Positions 25,403-34,116 of a stretch of DNA of 36,215 nt are shown piece by piece. Source of the DNA: Candidatus Bathyarchaeota archaeon. Its GTDB lineage: Archaea; Thermoproteota; Bathyarchaeia; Bathyarchaeales; Bathycorpusculaceae. Made by a program: the position numbers and the translations under genes. The DNA lies in assembly GCA_029907545.1 (NCBI GenBank), contig JARYLR010000014.1, forward strand, positions 1 through 36,215, written 5' to 3'. The notes beneath the pieces were generated by a model that saw only the letters and a program-made list of their open reading frames with translations, did not search any database and was not told where the DNA came from. The first letter of the stretch is position 1. Each line of letters opens with the position of its first letter.

Positions 25403-26392
25403 TTAGATTTGATTTAAACGTTTTCTGTTATCTTCACTGTTTGACAAGAAATGCTCGTGCAGGCTTTGTGGCTGGGTCGTCGTGCGTTCGTAATGGTATA
25501 GGTATTCTTGAGCGTAGCCTGCGTATTTTCCGAAGTGTTCTCTTCCAAACTGGTTTAGTTGCTTGTAGTCTGCGCTTGAGAAAGACGTTGTATTCGAGAT
25601 TCTGAGTCTGGTTTTCTCTGGGATGTTGTTTGCGTAATACTTGGTGATGGCACGTTTGATCCATATGTCCACGGGAAATGCTTCAAGCTTCTCAAGTGAA
25701 AACAACAGAGTGCAGTCGGCAACTTTCGGGCCTACCCCTGAAAAACCCAGCAACACCTCTTTGGCTTTCCCATAGGAAAGCTTCTTTAAACTTTCAAGTT
25801 CGAAACCGCTTCTGCAGATTTCGGTGGCGGTTTCCAGCACGTAACGCGCTCTGTAACCTAGACCGCAGTTGGCCAACTCTTTTGTTGAGGCGTGTGCAAG
25901 CGCGGCTGGAGAGGGAAAAGTGTAGAATTCCTTATTGCCGAGGCGGATTTTGTTTCCAAACTTTGCCGAAAGACTGTAAATCATGAGCTTTATGGCTGGC
26001 ACGTTCTTGTATGTTGCGCATATGTAGGAGACTAGGCACTCCCAAGGATCTTGACGCAGGATTCGTAAGCCGCTGAATCGGTGGATTGTCTTTCTGATAT
26101 GGGGATCTTTGTCTATTTGCCTGAAAATCTCGGGGAGGTTATCTTCTAATCTGAAGTAGCTTCTTACGAGTTGCTCATCTGCATTTTCAAACTCTAGAGC
26201 GTTGTGTATTTGGTGTATTCTAAATGGGTGGTCTCCGACGATGCCTTGCCACCACTCTCTATGCTTGGTCCATCTAAAAGCCTGCCCACAGCAAAGCGTT
26301 GAGTCCAAATCGAGGGGGCAAGCGTCATCTAGTCGAATTCTCGTGAGCACCACCGTTTCCTCAACGTTATCAAAGGATGCAAGTTCATTCAC
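25403..26392 (-). CDS. ogg: 8-oxoguanine DNA glycosylase/AP lyase, OGG1 type
   Basis: This base-excision repair enzyme removes 8-oxoguanine. The N-terminal domain, with TLCCGQAFRW (about 32-41), matches the OGG N-terminal fold. The helix-hairpin-helix GFSGVGPKVADC holds the catalytic Lys223, and Asp242 in FPVDIW is the activating acid. At 329 residues it has full two-domain length, unlike short archaeal Ogg2 or AGOG enzymes. It lies just upstream of the tRNA on the same strand. Confidence 0.9.
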   Translation of the reverse strand: MNELASFDNVEETVVLTRIRLDDACPLDLDSTLCCGQAFRWTKHREWWQGIVGDHPFRIHQIHNALEFENADEQLVRSYFRLEDNLPEIFRQIDKDPHIRKTIHRFSGLRILRQDPWECLVSYICATYKNVPAIKLMIYSLSAKFGNKIRLGNKEFYTFPSPAALAHASTKELANCGLGYRARYVLETATEICRSGFELESLKKLSYGKAKEVLLGFSGVGPKVADCTLLFSLEKLEAFPVDIWIKRAITKYYANNIPEKTRLRISNTTSFSSADYKQLNQFGREHFGKYAGYAQEYLYHYERTTTQPQSLHEHFLSNSEDNRKRLNQI

Positions 26393-26493
26393 GTAGCCTC
26401 TTTATTCAGCTTTGCGTTTTCTGCATTACCCACACATCGGGCCTATAGGTGGCTTCTTTTTAGCTGAAAACGATTTAGAGTAGACTGGCTGGT

Positions 26494-26505
26494 TTAATAT
26501 TTAAG
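26494..26505 (+). promoter_or_regulatory. TATA element for the COG2112 kinase
   Basis: TTAATATTTAAG lies about 40-51 bases before GTG 26545, in a short gap after the divergent glycosylase gene. Confidence 0.5.
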
Positions 26506-26544
26506 ACGGCAAATAGTGGAGAGACAGAAGTGGGGTAGACATGT

Positions 26545-27309
26545 GTGAGTAGTCTAGTTGAAACCGAAAAGCTGGGAGAAAATCCTTTTGCGCGGCTACT
26601 CTACTATCCTAGAGTTAACAGAGCAGAACTGGAAAGGCGGCTGACAGAGTTGAAGGCTCTGGAAGTCAGTGCAGTAGAGCTTGCTGGAGAAAAGCGGGTT
26701 TTTGATGTACATGTTTTGGGAAAGGGGTGCGTCGGTATAGTCGTGGTTGCCTTCAGAAGAGGCGAGAAAGTTGCCTTAAAAATCCGTAGGGCGGATGCTA
26801 GCCGTTCAGAAATGCAGCAGGAGGCAAAGCTTCTTGAGAAGGCCAACTCTGTAGGGGTTGGAGCGATGCTGCTTGGGGTGAGTGACAATTTTTTAGTCAT
26901 GCAGCTAGTTGAGGGGCGTCTGCTTCCAGAGTGGCTTGATAGAATTAGGGCAAAAACACGTATCAGAAAAGTGCTGAGAAAGGTTCTTGAGCAATGCTGG
27001 AGTCTAGACTGCGCAGGTTTGGATCACGGGGAGCTGAGTCATGCACATAAGCACATCATCATTAACAGCGTAGACCAGCCGTTTATTGTTGACTTTGAAA
27101 CTGCCAGCCTTTGTAGACGAACAGCCAACGTGACTTCGGTCTGCCAGTTCCTTTTCTTAAGCGGTTCAGTTGCTGAAAAAGTGTGCGGGAGTCTTGGAAA
27201 AGCGAATAGAGAGGCGATTATTGAGGCTTTGAGGCGCTATAAGAGTGAGAAATCGCCAAGCAGCTTCAGCAATGTGCTGGCATCCTGCGGGCTTCTAGAC
27301 TATGTATGA
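26545..27309 (+). CDS. Archaeal protein kinase-like protein, COG2112 type
   Basis: This is a small RIO/Bud32-like kinase of an archaeal family. It has VLGKGCVGIVVVA as the glycine loop, Lys79 in VALKIRR as ATP ligand, HGELSHAHKHIII (161-173) as catalytic loop and IVDFE (181-185) in the place of DFG. Function is unknown in archaea. The GTG start was chosen because ATG 26541 runs into a stop after three codons. Its 3' end overlaps a short gene on the other strand by 15 bases. Confidence 0.85.
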   Translation: MSSLVETEKLGENPFARLLYYPRVNRAELERRLTELKALEVSAVELAGEKRVFDVHVLGKGCVGIVVVAFRRGEKVALKIRRADASRSEMQQEAKLLEKANSVGVGAMLLGVSDNFLVMQLVEGRLLPEWLDRIRAKTRIRKVLRKVLEQCWSLDCAGLDHGELSHAHKHIIINSVDQPFIVDFETASLCRRTANVTSVCQFLFLSGSVAEKVCGSLGKANREAIIEALRRYKSEKSPSSFSNVLASCGLLDYV

Positions 27310-27483
27310 AGCTGGTCTATGTCCAGTTGGCGTGGCTTTTTCTACTTTGTCCAGTTCCAGTTCCTTAAGAACTTGCGTTAGATCCAGCCATGCTTCCACT
27401 TGGAACTGTCTTGCAACTTTCTTTTTTTCGTAGAGCAATGGGATGGATCCGATGAACAGCCAGCCGAACAGCTCCTCAGCCAA
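27295..27483 (-). CDS. Small protein, unknown
   Basis: This 62-residue protein starts at TTG with GAGGGAGAAAGG upstream. It is amphipathic (ELFGWLFIGSIPLLYEKKK) with an acidic, helical second half. The frame stays open and protein-like upstream of the TTG (GYKKRRGFSLFEGERA), so the true start may be longer and non-canonical. It may be a real gene; evidence is composition and SD only. Confidence 0.4.
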   Translation of the reverse strand: MAEELFGWLFIGSIPLLYEKKKVARQFQVEAWLDLTQVLKELELDKVEKATPTGHRPASYIV

Positions 27484-27593
27484 CGCCCTTTCTCCCTCAA
27501 ATAAGGAAAAGCCTCTTCTTTTCTTATAACCATGTATGTAACACCGTGATAGAAGATAGCTCTATAAGAATATTAAGGAAACCAGTCATTCTT

Positions 27594-28679
27594 TTAGGCG
27601 AATATTCGGTTAGCTTCTTTTCTTCTCAGCGCTTCTTTTATTTCTAGGGCTATTCTCTTGCCCGTATACATGTTTTCTCCGTATTTCAGGTAAGCGTATG
27701 GCGATGTGCCGATTCCAACGTTGGTTCCGGCAACTATCCTTGCGGAGATTTCGAAGGCGTAGATTTCGAGGTTGTCGGTTATTATTGTTTCGAGGCAAAA
27801 GGGGCCTATGATTCCTGGCGGTGCTAGCTCGTTGGCGGTTTTGGCTACGTTGTCTCCCATTCTGATGAGTTCAGGTAGAAGTGATTCTCTAAGAGTGAGG
27901 GGTATGTTGCCGACTATGGTGTATGTGGGGCTGATTTTGATGTCTAGCTGTTCATCGGCGGGGATTCTTCCTATGGCGTCCACGGCTGACTCATATCGTC
28001 TGTCGACTCCGAGAAATTCCACATCGTTGTTCACTATGGAGGCGAAGTAATGTGGATAAACGTTGACGCCTAAGATGTACTGCTGCAAGTGGATGCTATT
28101 GATGTCATCGGTGGAAAGAAGCCCACGGCTAACCATTTCTCGGACTTTTCGCTGGAAGGACTCTGGAGAGTTGGCGAGGAAATAGCCTTTTCCCCCCTTG
28201 GCTCCTGGAAGCTTGGCTATGACCAGCTCGCTGATTTGTTCGGCTTTGTCAAAGGTTTTGGGCAGCCTAAGACCTGCTCTTTGAAGCCATTCTTTCTGTC
28301 TTTCGCGTCCTGTTTCCCAGTGCAGGAGTCTTCTGTTTCCGAACATTGGTACGAGGAGGTTTTCGGTCATCTGCTCGGTGCTTAGGTACGCTGTGAATGA
28401 GCCGTGGGGAATTAGGACTGTGTTTAGTTGGCGGAGTTTCTCTTGGAGATTTTCGTTGAGGAGTTCGGTGAAGTCTTTTACTGTGATGATTTCGTCTGCA
28501 AGGGGAAATTTCTTGTAGAGTATAGTGTCGCTTTTCTTGCAGATGCATATGGTTTTGAATCCTTCTTCTTTGGCTCCTTTGAAGATGTTTAGTGCTGAGT
28601 GTGAGCCAATTGTTCCTATTGCAAGATGCTTTAGGTCGTACTTATCAAGAATTTTGCTGATTTCCTGCTGTGTTATCAT
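27594..28679 (-). CDS. purP: Formate-dependent FAICAR synthetase
   Basis: PurP is an ATP-grasp ligase that makes FAICAR from AICAR, formate and ATP, the archaeal route to step nine of purine synthesis. Visible family marks are IGSHSALNIFKGAKEEG near the start, FGNRRLLHWE, the glycine-rich ATP loop AKLPGAKGGKGYF and the C-terminal FEISARIVAGTN. Length (361) is normal. Its ATG overlaps the stop of the upstream paralogue by 4 bases, so both are made from one mRNA. Confidence 0.92.
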   Translation of the reverse strand: MITQQEISKILDKYDLKHLAIGTIGSHSALNIFKGAKEEGFKTICICKKSDTILYKKFPLADEIITVKDFTELLNENLQEKLRQLNTVLIPHGSFTAYLSTEQMTENLLVPMFGNRRLLHWETGRERQKEWLQRAGLRLPKTFDKAEQISELVIAKLPGAKGGKGYFLANSPESFQRKVREMVSRGLLSTDDINSIHLQQYILGVNVYPHYFASIVNNDVEFLGVDRRYESAVDAIGRIPADEQLDIKISPTYTIVGNIPLTLRESLLPELIRMGDNVAKTANELAPPGIIGPFCLETIITDNLEIYAFEISARIVAGTNVGIGTSPYAYLKYGENMYTGKRIALEIKEALRRKEANRIFA

Positions 28680-29773
28680 GTTACTGTTTCCTCAAGTCTG
28701 TTTTCTTTTACCGCGCGCTTTATTTCTATGGCAACTCTTCTTCCTGGGCCTATTTCTGTTCCGTACTTGTATTTCATGTAGGGTGAGGTTGGTTCCACGC
28801 ATGGGCATCCTGGACTGCGGGGGCTTACGTCGAAGACGTGGAATTCTAGGTCTTTGGTTATTGCTCCTTGTAGTCCGAATAGTCCTATGATTCCTGGCGG
28901 GTATTCGTGTTTGCATGTGTCCGCGAATTTTTCTGCGGCTTGGAAGATTTTTTCGATTTGGCTTTCGCGTAGGGTTGCGCCTGTGTGTCCGATTTCGATG
29001 TTTTGTGTGGGAGTATTGAGTTCGAGTTGGTGGGTGGCTGGGAGGTCGAGGATTCCGTCGAGGTCTGTTTGTATGCGTCTGTCGAAACCTAGGAGATCAA
29101 TTTCGCCTGTTAGCGGTGACCAGTAGAGGTTGGCGTTGAACTTGGCGCCGAGCACGTATTCTTCTATCGTGGCTTGCTGTAGGCTTTCTTTGGTGATTAT
29201 GCCTTTTTTGATGCGTTTGGCTGCTTGTTGCCGGTATTCTTTTGGCGTGTTGGCGTAGAAGAAGGCTCTTTCAATGGTGCGCTGTTTTTCTGGGACTTTT
29301 ACTATGGCTAGTCGGTCGATTTCCTCTGGCGTCTTGAAGGTTTTGGGTGTGGGAATGCCTGCTTTTTGGAGTAGGTAGTGCTGGTTGCGTGGGGCATTGC
29401 GTTCTTCGGCTCTGAGTAGGTGGCGGTTGCCGTGTAGGGGTATGGTGAATTTCTGTTCGATGTTATCATAGCCTACGTAGACTGAGAAGCTTCGGTTAGG
29501 AACGAATATGGTGTTGAGTTTTCGGAGTTTTCTGAGGTTTTCCTCTTTAACTATGTCAGAGAACTTGCCGAGAATTAGGAAGTGGTCGAAAAGGTTTCTG
29601 TAGTAGCCTGCGTAGGTTTTTTCCCTGCCTTTTTGGCAGACGACGACGGTTTCGAGGTGTTCTTGTTTGGCTCCATAGGCGATTTCGAGGGCGGAATGTG
29701 AGCCTAAGACGCCGATGCGCACTTTTCTGGGATCATAGCCTTTAAGCAGTTCTTGGGGTTTCATCTGCTTCAC
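28676..29773 (-). CDS. Divergent PurP paralogue (ATP-grasp), PurP2-like
   Basis: It has the same fold and order as PurP (LGSHSALEIAYGAKQE, LHGNRHLLRAEE, PPGIIGLFGLQG, FDVSPRS), but the ATP glycine loop is replaced by VPEKQRTIERAFF and the C-terminal segment holds SPGCPCVEPTSP. It may have another substrate, or be an inactive partner of the active PurP. PurP paralogue pairs are known in other archaea, with no agreed role for the second. The start is GTG 29773 or ATG 29764. A TTAATTA/TTAAAAA TATA region lies about 35-50 bases upstream. Confidence 0.85.
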   Translation of the reverse strand: MKQMKPQELLKGYDPRKVRIGVLGSHSALEIAYGAKQEHLETVVVCQKGREKTYAGYYRNLFDHFLILGKFSDIVKEENLRKLRKLNTIFVPNRSFSVYVGYDNIEQKFTIPLHGNRHLLRAEERNAPRNQHYLLQKAGIPTPKTFKTPEEIDRLAIVKVPEKQRTIERAFFYANTPKEYRQQAAKRIKKGIITKESLQQATIEEYVLGAKFNANLYWSPLTGEIDLLGFDRRIQTDLDGILDLPATHQLELNTPTQNIEIGHTGATLRESQIEKIFQAAEKFADTCKHEYPPGIIGLFGLQGAITKDLEFHVFDVSPRSPGCPCVEPTSPYMKYKYGTEIGPGRRVAIEIKRAVKENRLEETVT

Positions 29774-29806
29774 GCTGTAAACTGTTTGGTAGAGCGCTCA
29801 GGATGC

Positions 29807-29823
29807 TAATTAAACTTTTTAAG
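29807..29823 (-). promoter_or_regulatory. TATA region of the purP operon
   Basis: On the minus strand CTTAAAAAGTTTAATTA lies 34-50 bases before the GTG start. Either half would serve as TATA box. The hairpin at 29867 lies further upstream. Confidence 0.45.
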
Positions 29824-29866
29824 CTGGTGATGCGGGGTTTGGTACGGGGGGATTGTGTGCGGAGGA

Positions 29867-29898
29867 GCCTAGATCCCCCTTATGTATAAGGGGTAGGC
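29867..29898. promoter_or_regulatory. Strong hairpin between divergent purP and parvulin promoters
   Basis: CCCCTTAT-GT-ATAAGGGG is extended outward by GCCTA/TAGGC after a 4-base bulge. A second pairing is possible on the same strand: GGGGGAT (29847-29853) with ATCCCCC (29873-29879). Both cannot form at once. Position between two promoters suggests an operator for a dimeric regulator, or a short structured RNA. Confidence 0.55.
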
Positions 29899-29959
29899 TT
29901 AACCGCCCTCAAAAGCTTCTCTAACCTTCGCGAAATACATGTGACTAGATGGAAATATT

Positions 29960-29966
29960 CATAAAT
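29960..29966 (+). promoter_or_regulatory. TATA box for the parvulin gene, leaderless mRNA
   Basis: CATAAAT lies 23-29 bases before the ATG at 29989 with no SD between, the classic picture of a leaderless archaeal transcript. Confidence 0.55.
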
Positions 29967-29988
29967 AGAAACTGCTAATCAACTGCTT

Positions 29989-30264
29989 ATGCCAAACCAG
30001 GTTCACTGTGCCCACATACTAGTAAGAACCGAGCAAGAGGCAAAAAATGTGCTGGAAAGGCTGAAAAAGGGAGAAAAATTCGCCAATATAGCTCAGGAAA
30101 TCTCTCTTTGTCCTTCCAAGAAGCGTGGTGGAGACCTCGGCACATTTGGCAGAGGAAAAATGGTTAAAGAGTTTGAAGACGCTGCCTTCGCTTTGGAAAA
30201 GGGACAAGTTTCAGGAATAGTTAAGACGAAATACGGCTATCACATAATAAAGAGACTTGAATAG
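29989..30264 (+). CDS. Parvulin-type peptidyl-prolyl isomerase (PpiC domain)
   Basis: A single-domain parvulin of 91 residues without signal peptide, so cytoplasmic. Family motifs are CAHILVRTEQEA, GGDLGTFGRGKMV, FEDAAFAL and TKYGYHIIKRLE; the two conserved His are in CAHILV and YGYHII. It speeds cis-trans turns at prolines during folding. It appears to be a monocistronic gene. Confidence 0.92.
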   Translation: MPNQVHCAHILVRTEQEAKNVLERLKKGEKFANIAQEISLCPSKKRGGDLGTFGRGKMVKEFEDAAFALEKGQVSGIVKTKYGYHIIKRLE

Positions 30265-30283
30265 GCTAGGCTGCTGTCTGGCT

Positions 30284-30502
30284 TTACCTCTTCTTTTTCC
30301 CTGTCAGCTCGATGTCAGGCTCTTCGGCGCCAAGCAAAACTCTAAGCGACTTAACTTCCTCCCTGAGCATTCCTATCTCGCTTTCAAGAGCTCTGGCTTT
30401 AGAGTCAGCCATCTTCTTAAGCTCCTCAATCTCCAACAAGAGGTTCTTGCGTTCAGTCTCCAGATTTCTTATTCTCTCGACTACGCTTTTGAAGTTGCTC
30501 AT
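30284..30502 (-). CDS. Short coiled-coil protein, unknown
   Basis: From ATG 30502 (GGGGAGAAGCG just upstream) the 72-residue product is nearly all heptad-like helix (ERIRNLETERKNLLLEIEE onward) with a basic tail TGKKKR. The longer frame to 30571 lacks an SD. Such small coiled coils may be partners of larger proteins; function unknown. It is convergent with the parvulin gene. Confidence 0.7.
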   Translation of the reverse strand: MSNFKSVVERIRNLETERKNLLLEIEELKKMADSKARALESEIGMLREEVKSLRVLLGAEEPDIELTGKKKR

Positions 30503-30678
30503 CGCTTCTCCCCTTTCCCAATGTATGTTGCATACTAACAAGCTTAAATCATTTAAAGTTTTGCAGACCATCGCTGCACGGTCAAATAAAGAGTCTTATG
30601 CCTCAGCCACGGTCTGTTCCGCATTTACCTACAATCGTCATGCCTTGACAATGCGATTTCCAATGTTTTTTTGGAAAA

Positions 30679-30686
30679 CTATAAAA
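30679..30686 (+). promoter_or_regulatory. TATA box for the fumarate reductase operon
   Basis: CTATAAAA, with GGAAAA before it as a possible BRE, lies about 57-64 bases before the ATG 30743. A 7-bp hairpin TTTCCAA/TTGGAAA with a T-rich loop (30657-30677) touches its upstream edge and could be an operator. Confidence 0.5.
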
Positions 30687-30742
30687 CGTGGATCATAAAT
30701 CTAGGTAATCTTCAACCATTAGCAACGTAGGTGTAGTTCAAA

Positions 30743-32440
30743 ATGGAGCAGCTAACTCACGACGTAATCGTAGTTGGCGCTGGTCTAGCTGGACTGAGAG
30801 CAGCAGTTGCAGCTGCCGAGGTAAGCAGCAAGCTGGATATCGCCGTGCTTACAAAACATCATCCGCTGCGGTCGCACTCTGTCTGCGCTCAAGGCGGAAC
30901 AGCGGCAGTAACCAACCCCAAAGACTCCTTTGATCTTCACGCTTTCGACACAGTTAAAGGCGCCGACTACCTCGCAGATCAAGATGTTGTGGAATTTTTT
31001 GTAAAGAAAGCGCCAAGCGAAATTGTTTTGACTGAGCATTGGGGATGCCCATGGAGCAGAACAACTGAAGGCAAAATTAATCAACGCGCTTTTGGGGGAC
31101 ACACATTCCCACGTGCATGCTTTGCCGCTGACATGACTGGTTTCCATGAAATGCACGCCATCTACGGGAAAGCCAAGTCATACAGCAACATCAAGTTCTA
31201 TGACGAGTGGTTCGCCACCTCGCTTATCACCAATCAAGACGCGGCAGTTGGGCTGACAGCCATTGAAATGAAAACTGGAACGCTGCACGTTTTCCACGCG
31301 AAGTCCATCGTGATGGCGACAGGAGGCCACGAACGTATCTACGAGTTCACAACGTTCTCGCACACAACCACTGGCGACGGGATGGTAATGGCATACCGTG
31401 CAGGCGTGCCGTTGGAAGACATGGAGTTCGTGCAGTTTCACCCCACAGGGCTTATCCCGTCTGGCGTACTTATCACGGAAGGCGCCAGAGGCGAAGGAGG
31501 ATACCTCGTAAACGCTAACGGCGAGCGATTCATGAAGCGCTATGCCGCTGAAAAGATGGAGCTTGCTCCTAGAGACGTGGTCTCAAGAGCCGAACAAACA
31601 GAAATCCTGGAAGGAAGAGGCTTGCAGGGGCCTTATGGACCATATATTGCCTTGGATCTTAGGCACTTGGGCGAGGAAAAGATCAACGAAAGACTGCCGC
31701 TTATTCGAGATGTCGCCCTCAAACTTGGAGGTGTCGACCCAGTTAAGGAAGTCATACCTATTCGTCCAGCAGCCCACTATTCGATGGGCGGAATCAAGGC
31801 AAACATTAGGGCTGAAACATCGGTTTCGGGCTTGTATGCTTCCGGCGAATGTTCTTGTTTGAGTTTGCATGGAGCCAACAGGCTTGGAACTAACTCGACA
31901 GCCGAATGCCTTGTCTTCGGGGCAGTTTCCGGAGAAGAAGCCGCCAAACATGCTCTCGCAGTGGGTTTGCGGGATCTTCCGCAGGAAAAGCTTCTGGCAG
32001 AAGAGGCCAGAGTGTCAGCGATTGCCGCGAGAAACGGAGATGAAAAAATCTCGGTGCTCCGCGATAAAATGCGGCGCGTCATGAACGAGAAGGTGTGGAT
32101 TTACAGAAAAGGCGATCAGCTTGAGGCAGGATTAAAAGAGATCAGGGAGCTGAAAAAGAAATTTGCCGACATCGCAGTAGAAGATAAGGGCAAACAGTTC
32201 AATACTGGGCTCTTAAACGCGTTGCAACTAGACTTTATGCTTGACTTAGCAGAAGTAACCATTGTCAGTGCGCTGCCGAGGAATGAGTCAAGAGGGGCTC
32301 ACTCGAGAGTTGACTATCCTAAACGTGACGACCAGAACTGGCTTAAACACACCTTGGCTTACTACACTAAAGATGGCCCGAGGCTGGAGTATGCTCCAGT
32401 AACGATAACGAAGTGGCCGCCTATGGCTAGAACCTATTAG
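30743..32440 (+). CDS. tfrA: Fumarate reductase/succinate dehydrogenase flavoprotein, TfrA-like
   Basis: FAD protein of the SdhA/FrdA family. The Rossmann motif is VVGAGLAGLRAA (about 10-21), the FAD-linking His region is RSHSVCAQGGTAAV, and substrate-site motifs are FHPTGLIPSG, GARGEGGYLVN, HYSMGGI and LHGANRLGTNS. At 565 residues it is of usual length. The next gene codes for an iron-sulfur subunit fused to CCG domains, which points to a soluble thiol:fumarate reductase-like or heterodisulfide-linked enzyme instead of a quinone enzyme. Direction in the cell is not shown by sequence. Confidence 0.9.
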   Translation: MEQLTHDVIVVGAGLAGLRAAVAAAEVSSKLDIAVLTKHHPLRSHSVCAQGGTAAVTNPKDSFDLHAFDTVKGADYLADQDVVEFFVKKAPSEIVLTEHWGCPWSRTTEGKINQRAFGGHTFPRACFAADMTGFHEMHAIYGKAKSYSNIKFYDEWFATSLITNQDAAVGLTAIEMKTGTLHVFHAKSIVMATGGHERIYEFTTFSHTTTGDGMVMAYRAGVPLEDMEFVQFHPTGLIPSGVLITEGARGEGGYLVNANGERFMKRYAAEKMELAPRDVVSRAEQTEILEGRGLQGPYGPYIALDLRHLGEEKINERLPLIRDVALKLGGVDPVKEVIPIRPAAHYSMGGIKANIRAETSVSGLYASGECSCLSLHGANRLGTNSTAECLVFGAVSGEEAAKHALAVGLRDLPQEKLLAEEARVSAIAARNGDEKISVLRDKMRRVMNEKVWIYRKGDQLEAGLKEIRELKKKFADIAVEDKGKQFNTGLLNALQLDFMLDLAEVTIVSALPRNESRGAHSRVDYPKRDDQNWLKHTLAYYTKDGPRLEYAPVTITKWPPMARTY

Positions 32441-32453
32441 GAGGATGAAGAGT

Positions 32454-34019
32454 TTGGGCGTAGAAACTGAGAAAACTGTGGAATTAACGGTAAGCCGCTT
32501 TGACCCTGAAACGGGCAAGAATTACATTTCGTCATATAAGGTTCCTGTCCGCAAAGGAACAACGTTGCTTGAGGCTCTGCTGTACATTAAGGACAACCTT
32601 GATGGAACCTTGACCTTCAGGCATTCGTGCAGAATGGGCATCTGTGGAAGCTGCGCGGTAAATGTTAACGGAAAGCCTATGTTGGCATGTTACACGCAAG
32701 TGCTTGACCTCAAAGAAGACCGCTTGTTTATAGAGCCGCTGTCCAATATGCGGGTAATCAAAGACTTGGTTGTGGACATAGATCCCTTCTTCGAGAAATT
32801 GATGAAGATTAAGAATTATCTAGTTAAGCCGGAGGCAGAATTCCAGAAGCCTGAAGAGTTTCTGCAGTCTCCGGAGGATCTTAAGAAGTTCTGGGATCTG
32901 ACGCTGTGCATTAAGTGCTCTGTTTGCTACTCTGCTTGCCCTGCTGCGATCGACGAGAGATTTCTCGGGCCAGCTTCTTTGACAGCTAACTACAGGTTTA
33001 TCGCTGACTCCAGAGATCAAGGTGGCTCAGAGCGGCTGAAGCCGATGGCAGACAACATCTGGCTGTGCACGCAATGCAACTCTTGCACCCTGTTCTGTCC
33101 CAAACTTGTCGGCTGCGCAAACGCCATAGTTGACGACCACAGCCTGCTTGTGGAGAGTGGAGAAATCCCCAAAACCGTTAAGGACGTGTTAGAAAGCGTT
33201 TACAAGTACCATAACCCGATGGGCACTCATCAAAACAAGAGAGTTGACTGGGCTAAGGATCTGAACATAGAAGCGTTTCCAGAAACCAAGAAGGCGGACA
33301 TCCTGCTTTTCACGTGTTGTTCTACGACTTATGATGCTAGAAACATGGAAATCGCCAAGGCAATGGCCTCTATCCTAAGCAGTATGGGCGTCAGCTTCGC
33401 TACGCTGGGTACTGAAGAATGGTGCTGCGGGGATCACATGCTGAGACTTGGCGAAAAAGGGCTCTTCGAAGAGCTTGCAGCGCATAATATTGAGATGTTC
33501 CGCCAATTCAACGCTGAAAAAATCGTAACTCTCTCACCGCACTGCTACAACACGTTCAAAAACGATAAGCCCTACTCGGACGCTAAGCTTAATGTTGTGC
33601 ACTACACGCACTTTCTCGCCGAAGCCATACAAAAGGGCATGATCAAACCTGCAAAACCAGTTAACAGGAAAGTAGCCTACCACGACCCATGTTTCCTTGG
33701 TAAAAGGAACGAGGTGTACGATCCGCCAAGACAGATTCTGGGCTCGGTTCCAGGCTTACAGCTGGTCGAGATGAAAAGAACCAGACAGAGCAGTTTCTGT
33801 TGTGGTGGCGGTGCTGGACGAGTCTGGACTGAGGAAGCTGAGCCTGAAAAGAGACCCTGTGTTGACAGAGTTAAGGAGGCGCTAGGTCTCGGAGTAGACA
33901 TTATCGCTGTTGCGTGCCCGTTCTGTGTGACAACGCTGGAGGACGCTGTGAAGGTGCTGGATGTTGAAGGGAAAATTGCTGTAAAGGATGTTCTTGAGCT
34001 TCTCAGAGAGTCGGTCTAG
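32454..34019 (+). CDS. tfrB: Fumarate reductase iron-sulfur/CCG subunit, TfrB-like
   Basis: Three parts are present. A 2Fe-2S ferredoxin domain has CRMGICGSCAVNVNG and a later MLAC. A dicluster 4Fe-4S/3Fe-4S domain has CIKCSVCYSACP and CTQCNSCTLFCP. Two CCG (HdrB/D-like) modules follow, the first with FTCCSTTYDARN and EEWCCGD, the second complete with HDPCFLGKRNE, SFCCGGGAGRVW and ACPFC. CCG modules bind a noncubane cluster in heterodisulfide reductases. The stop of TfrA overlaps AGGAGG (32439-32444), which is too near ATG 32445 but at perfect distance from TTG 32454, so I prefer TTG. Confidence 0.9.
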   Translation: MGVETEKTVELTVSRFDPETGKNYISSYKVPVRKGTTLLEALLYIKDNLDGTLTFRHSCRMGICGSCAVNVNGKPMLACYTQVLDLKEDRLFIEPLSNMRVIKDLVVDIDPFFEKLMKIKNYLVKPEAEFQKPEEFLQSPEDLKKFWDLTLCIKCSVCYSACPAAIDERFLGPASLTANYRFIADSRDQGGSERLKPMADNIWLCTQCNSCTLFCPKLVGCANAIVDDHSLLVESGEIPKTVKDVLESVYKYHNPMGTHQNKRVDWAKDLNIEAFPETKKADILLFTCCSTTYDARNMEIAKAMASILSSMGVSFATLGTEEWCCGDHMLRLGEKGLFEELAAHNIEMFRQFNAEKIVTLSPHCYNTFKNDKPYSDAKLNVVHYTHFLAEAIQKGMIKPAKPVNRKVAYHDPCFLGKRNEVYDPPRQILGSVPGLQLVEMKRTRQSSFCCGGGAGRVWTEEAEPEKRPCVDRVKEALGLGVDIIAVACPFCVTTLEDAVKVLDVEGKIAVKDVLELLRESV

Positions 34020-34116
34020 CGTTCCTTTTTTTCTTCAGCTAAAAATGTGTCACTGATAACGTAAGAAGACAGTTCATCCACGCTTCCCGCTCGTGCAAAT
34101 TGCATTTTAGAGATAG

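Noticed and set aside
28525-28890. 121-residue plus-strand frame opposite the two purP genes
   Set aside because: Antisense to conserved PurP motifs, Leu/Arg/Cys-rich; no start signal.
30312-30698. 128-residue plus-strand frame opposite the coiled-coil gene
   Set aside because: Ser/Leu-rich antisense of heptad repeats; it crosses the TATA box of the tfr operon.
31542-31862. 106-residue frame in tfrA and similar frames on both strands
   Set aside because: Long shadows are common here because tfrA is GC-rich in third positions; tfrA motifs are complete.
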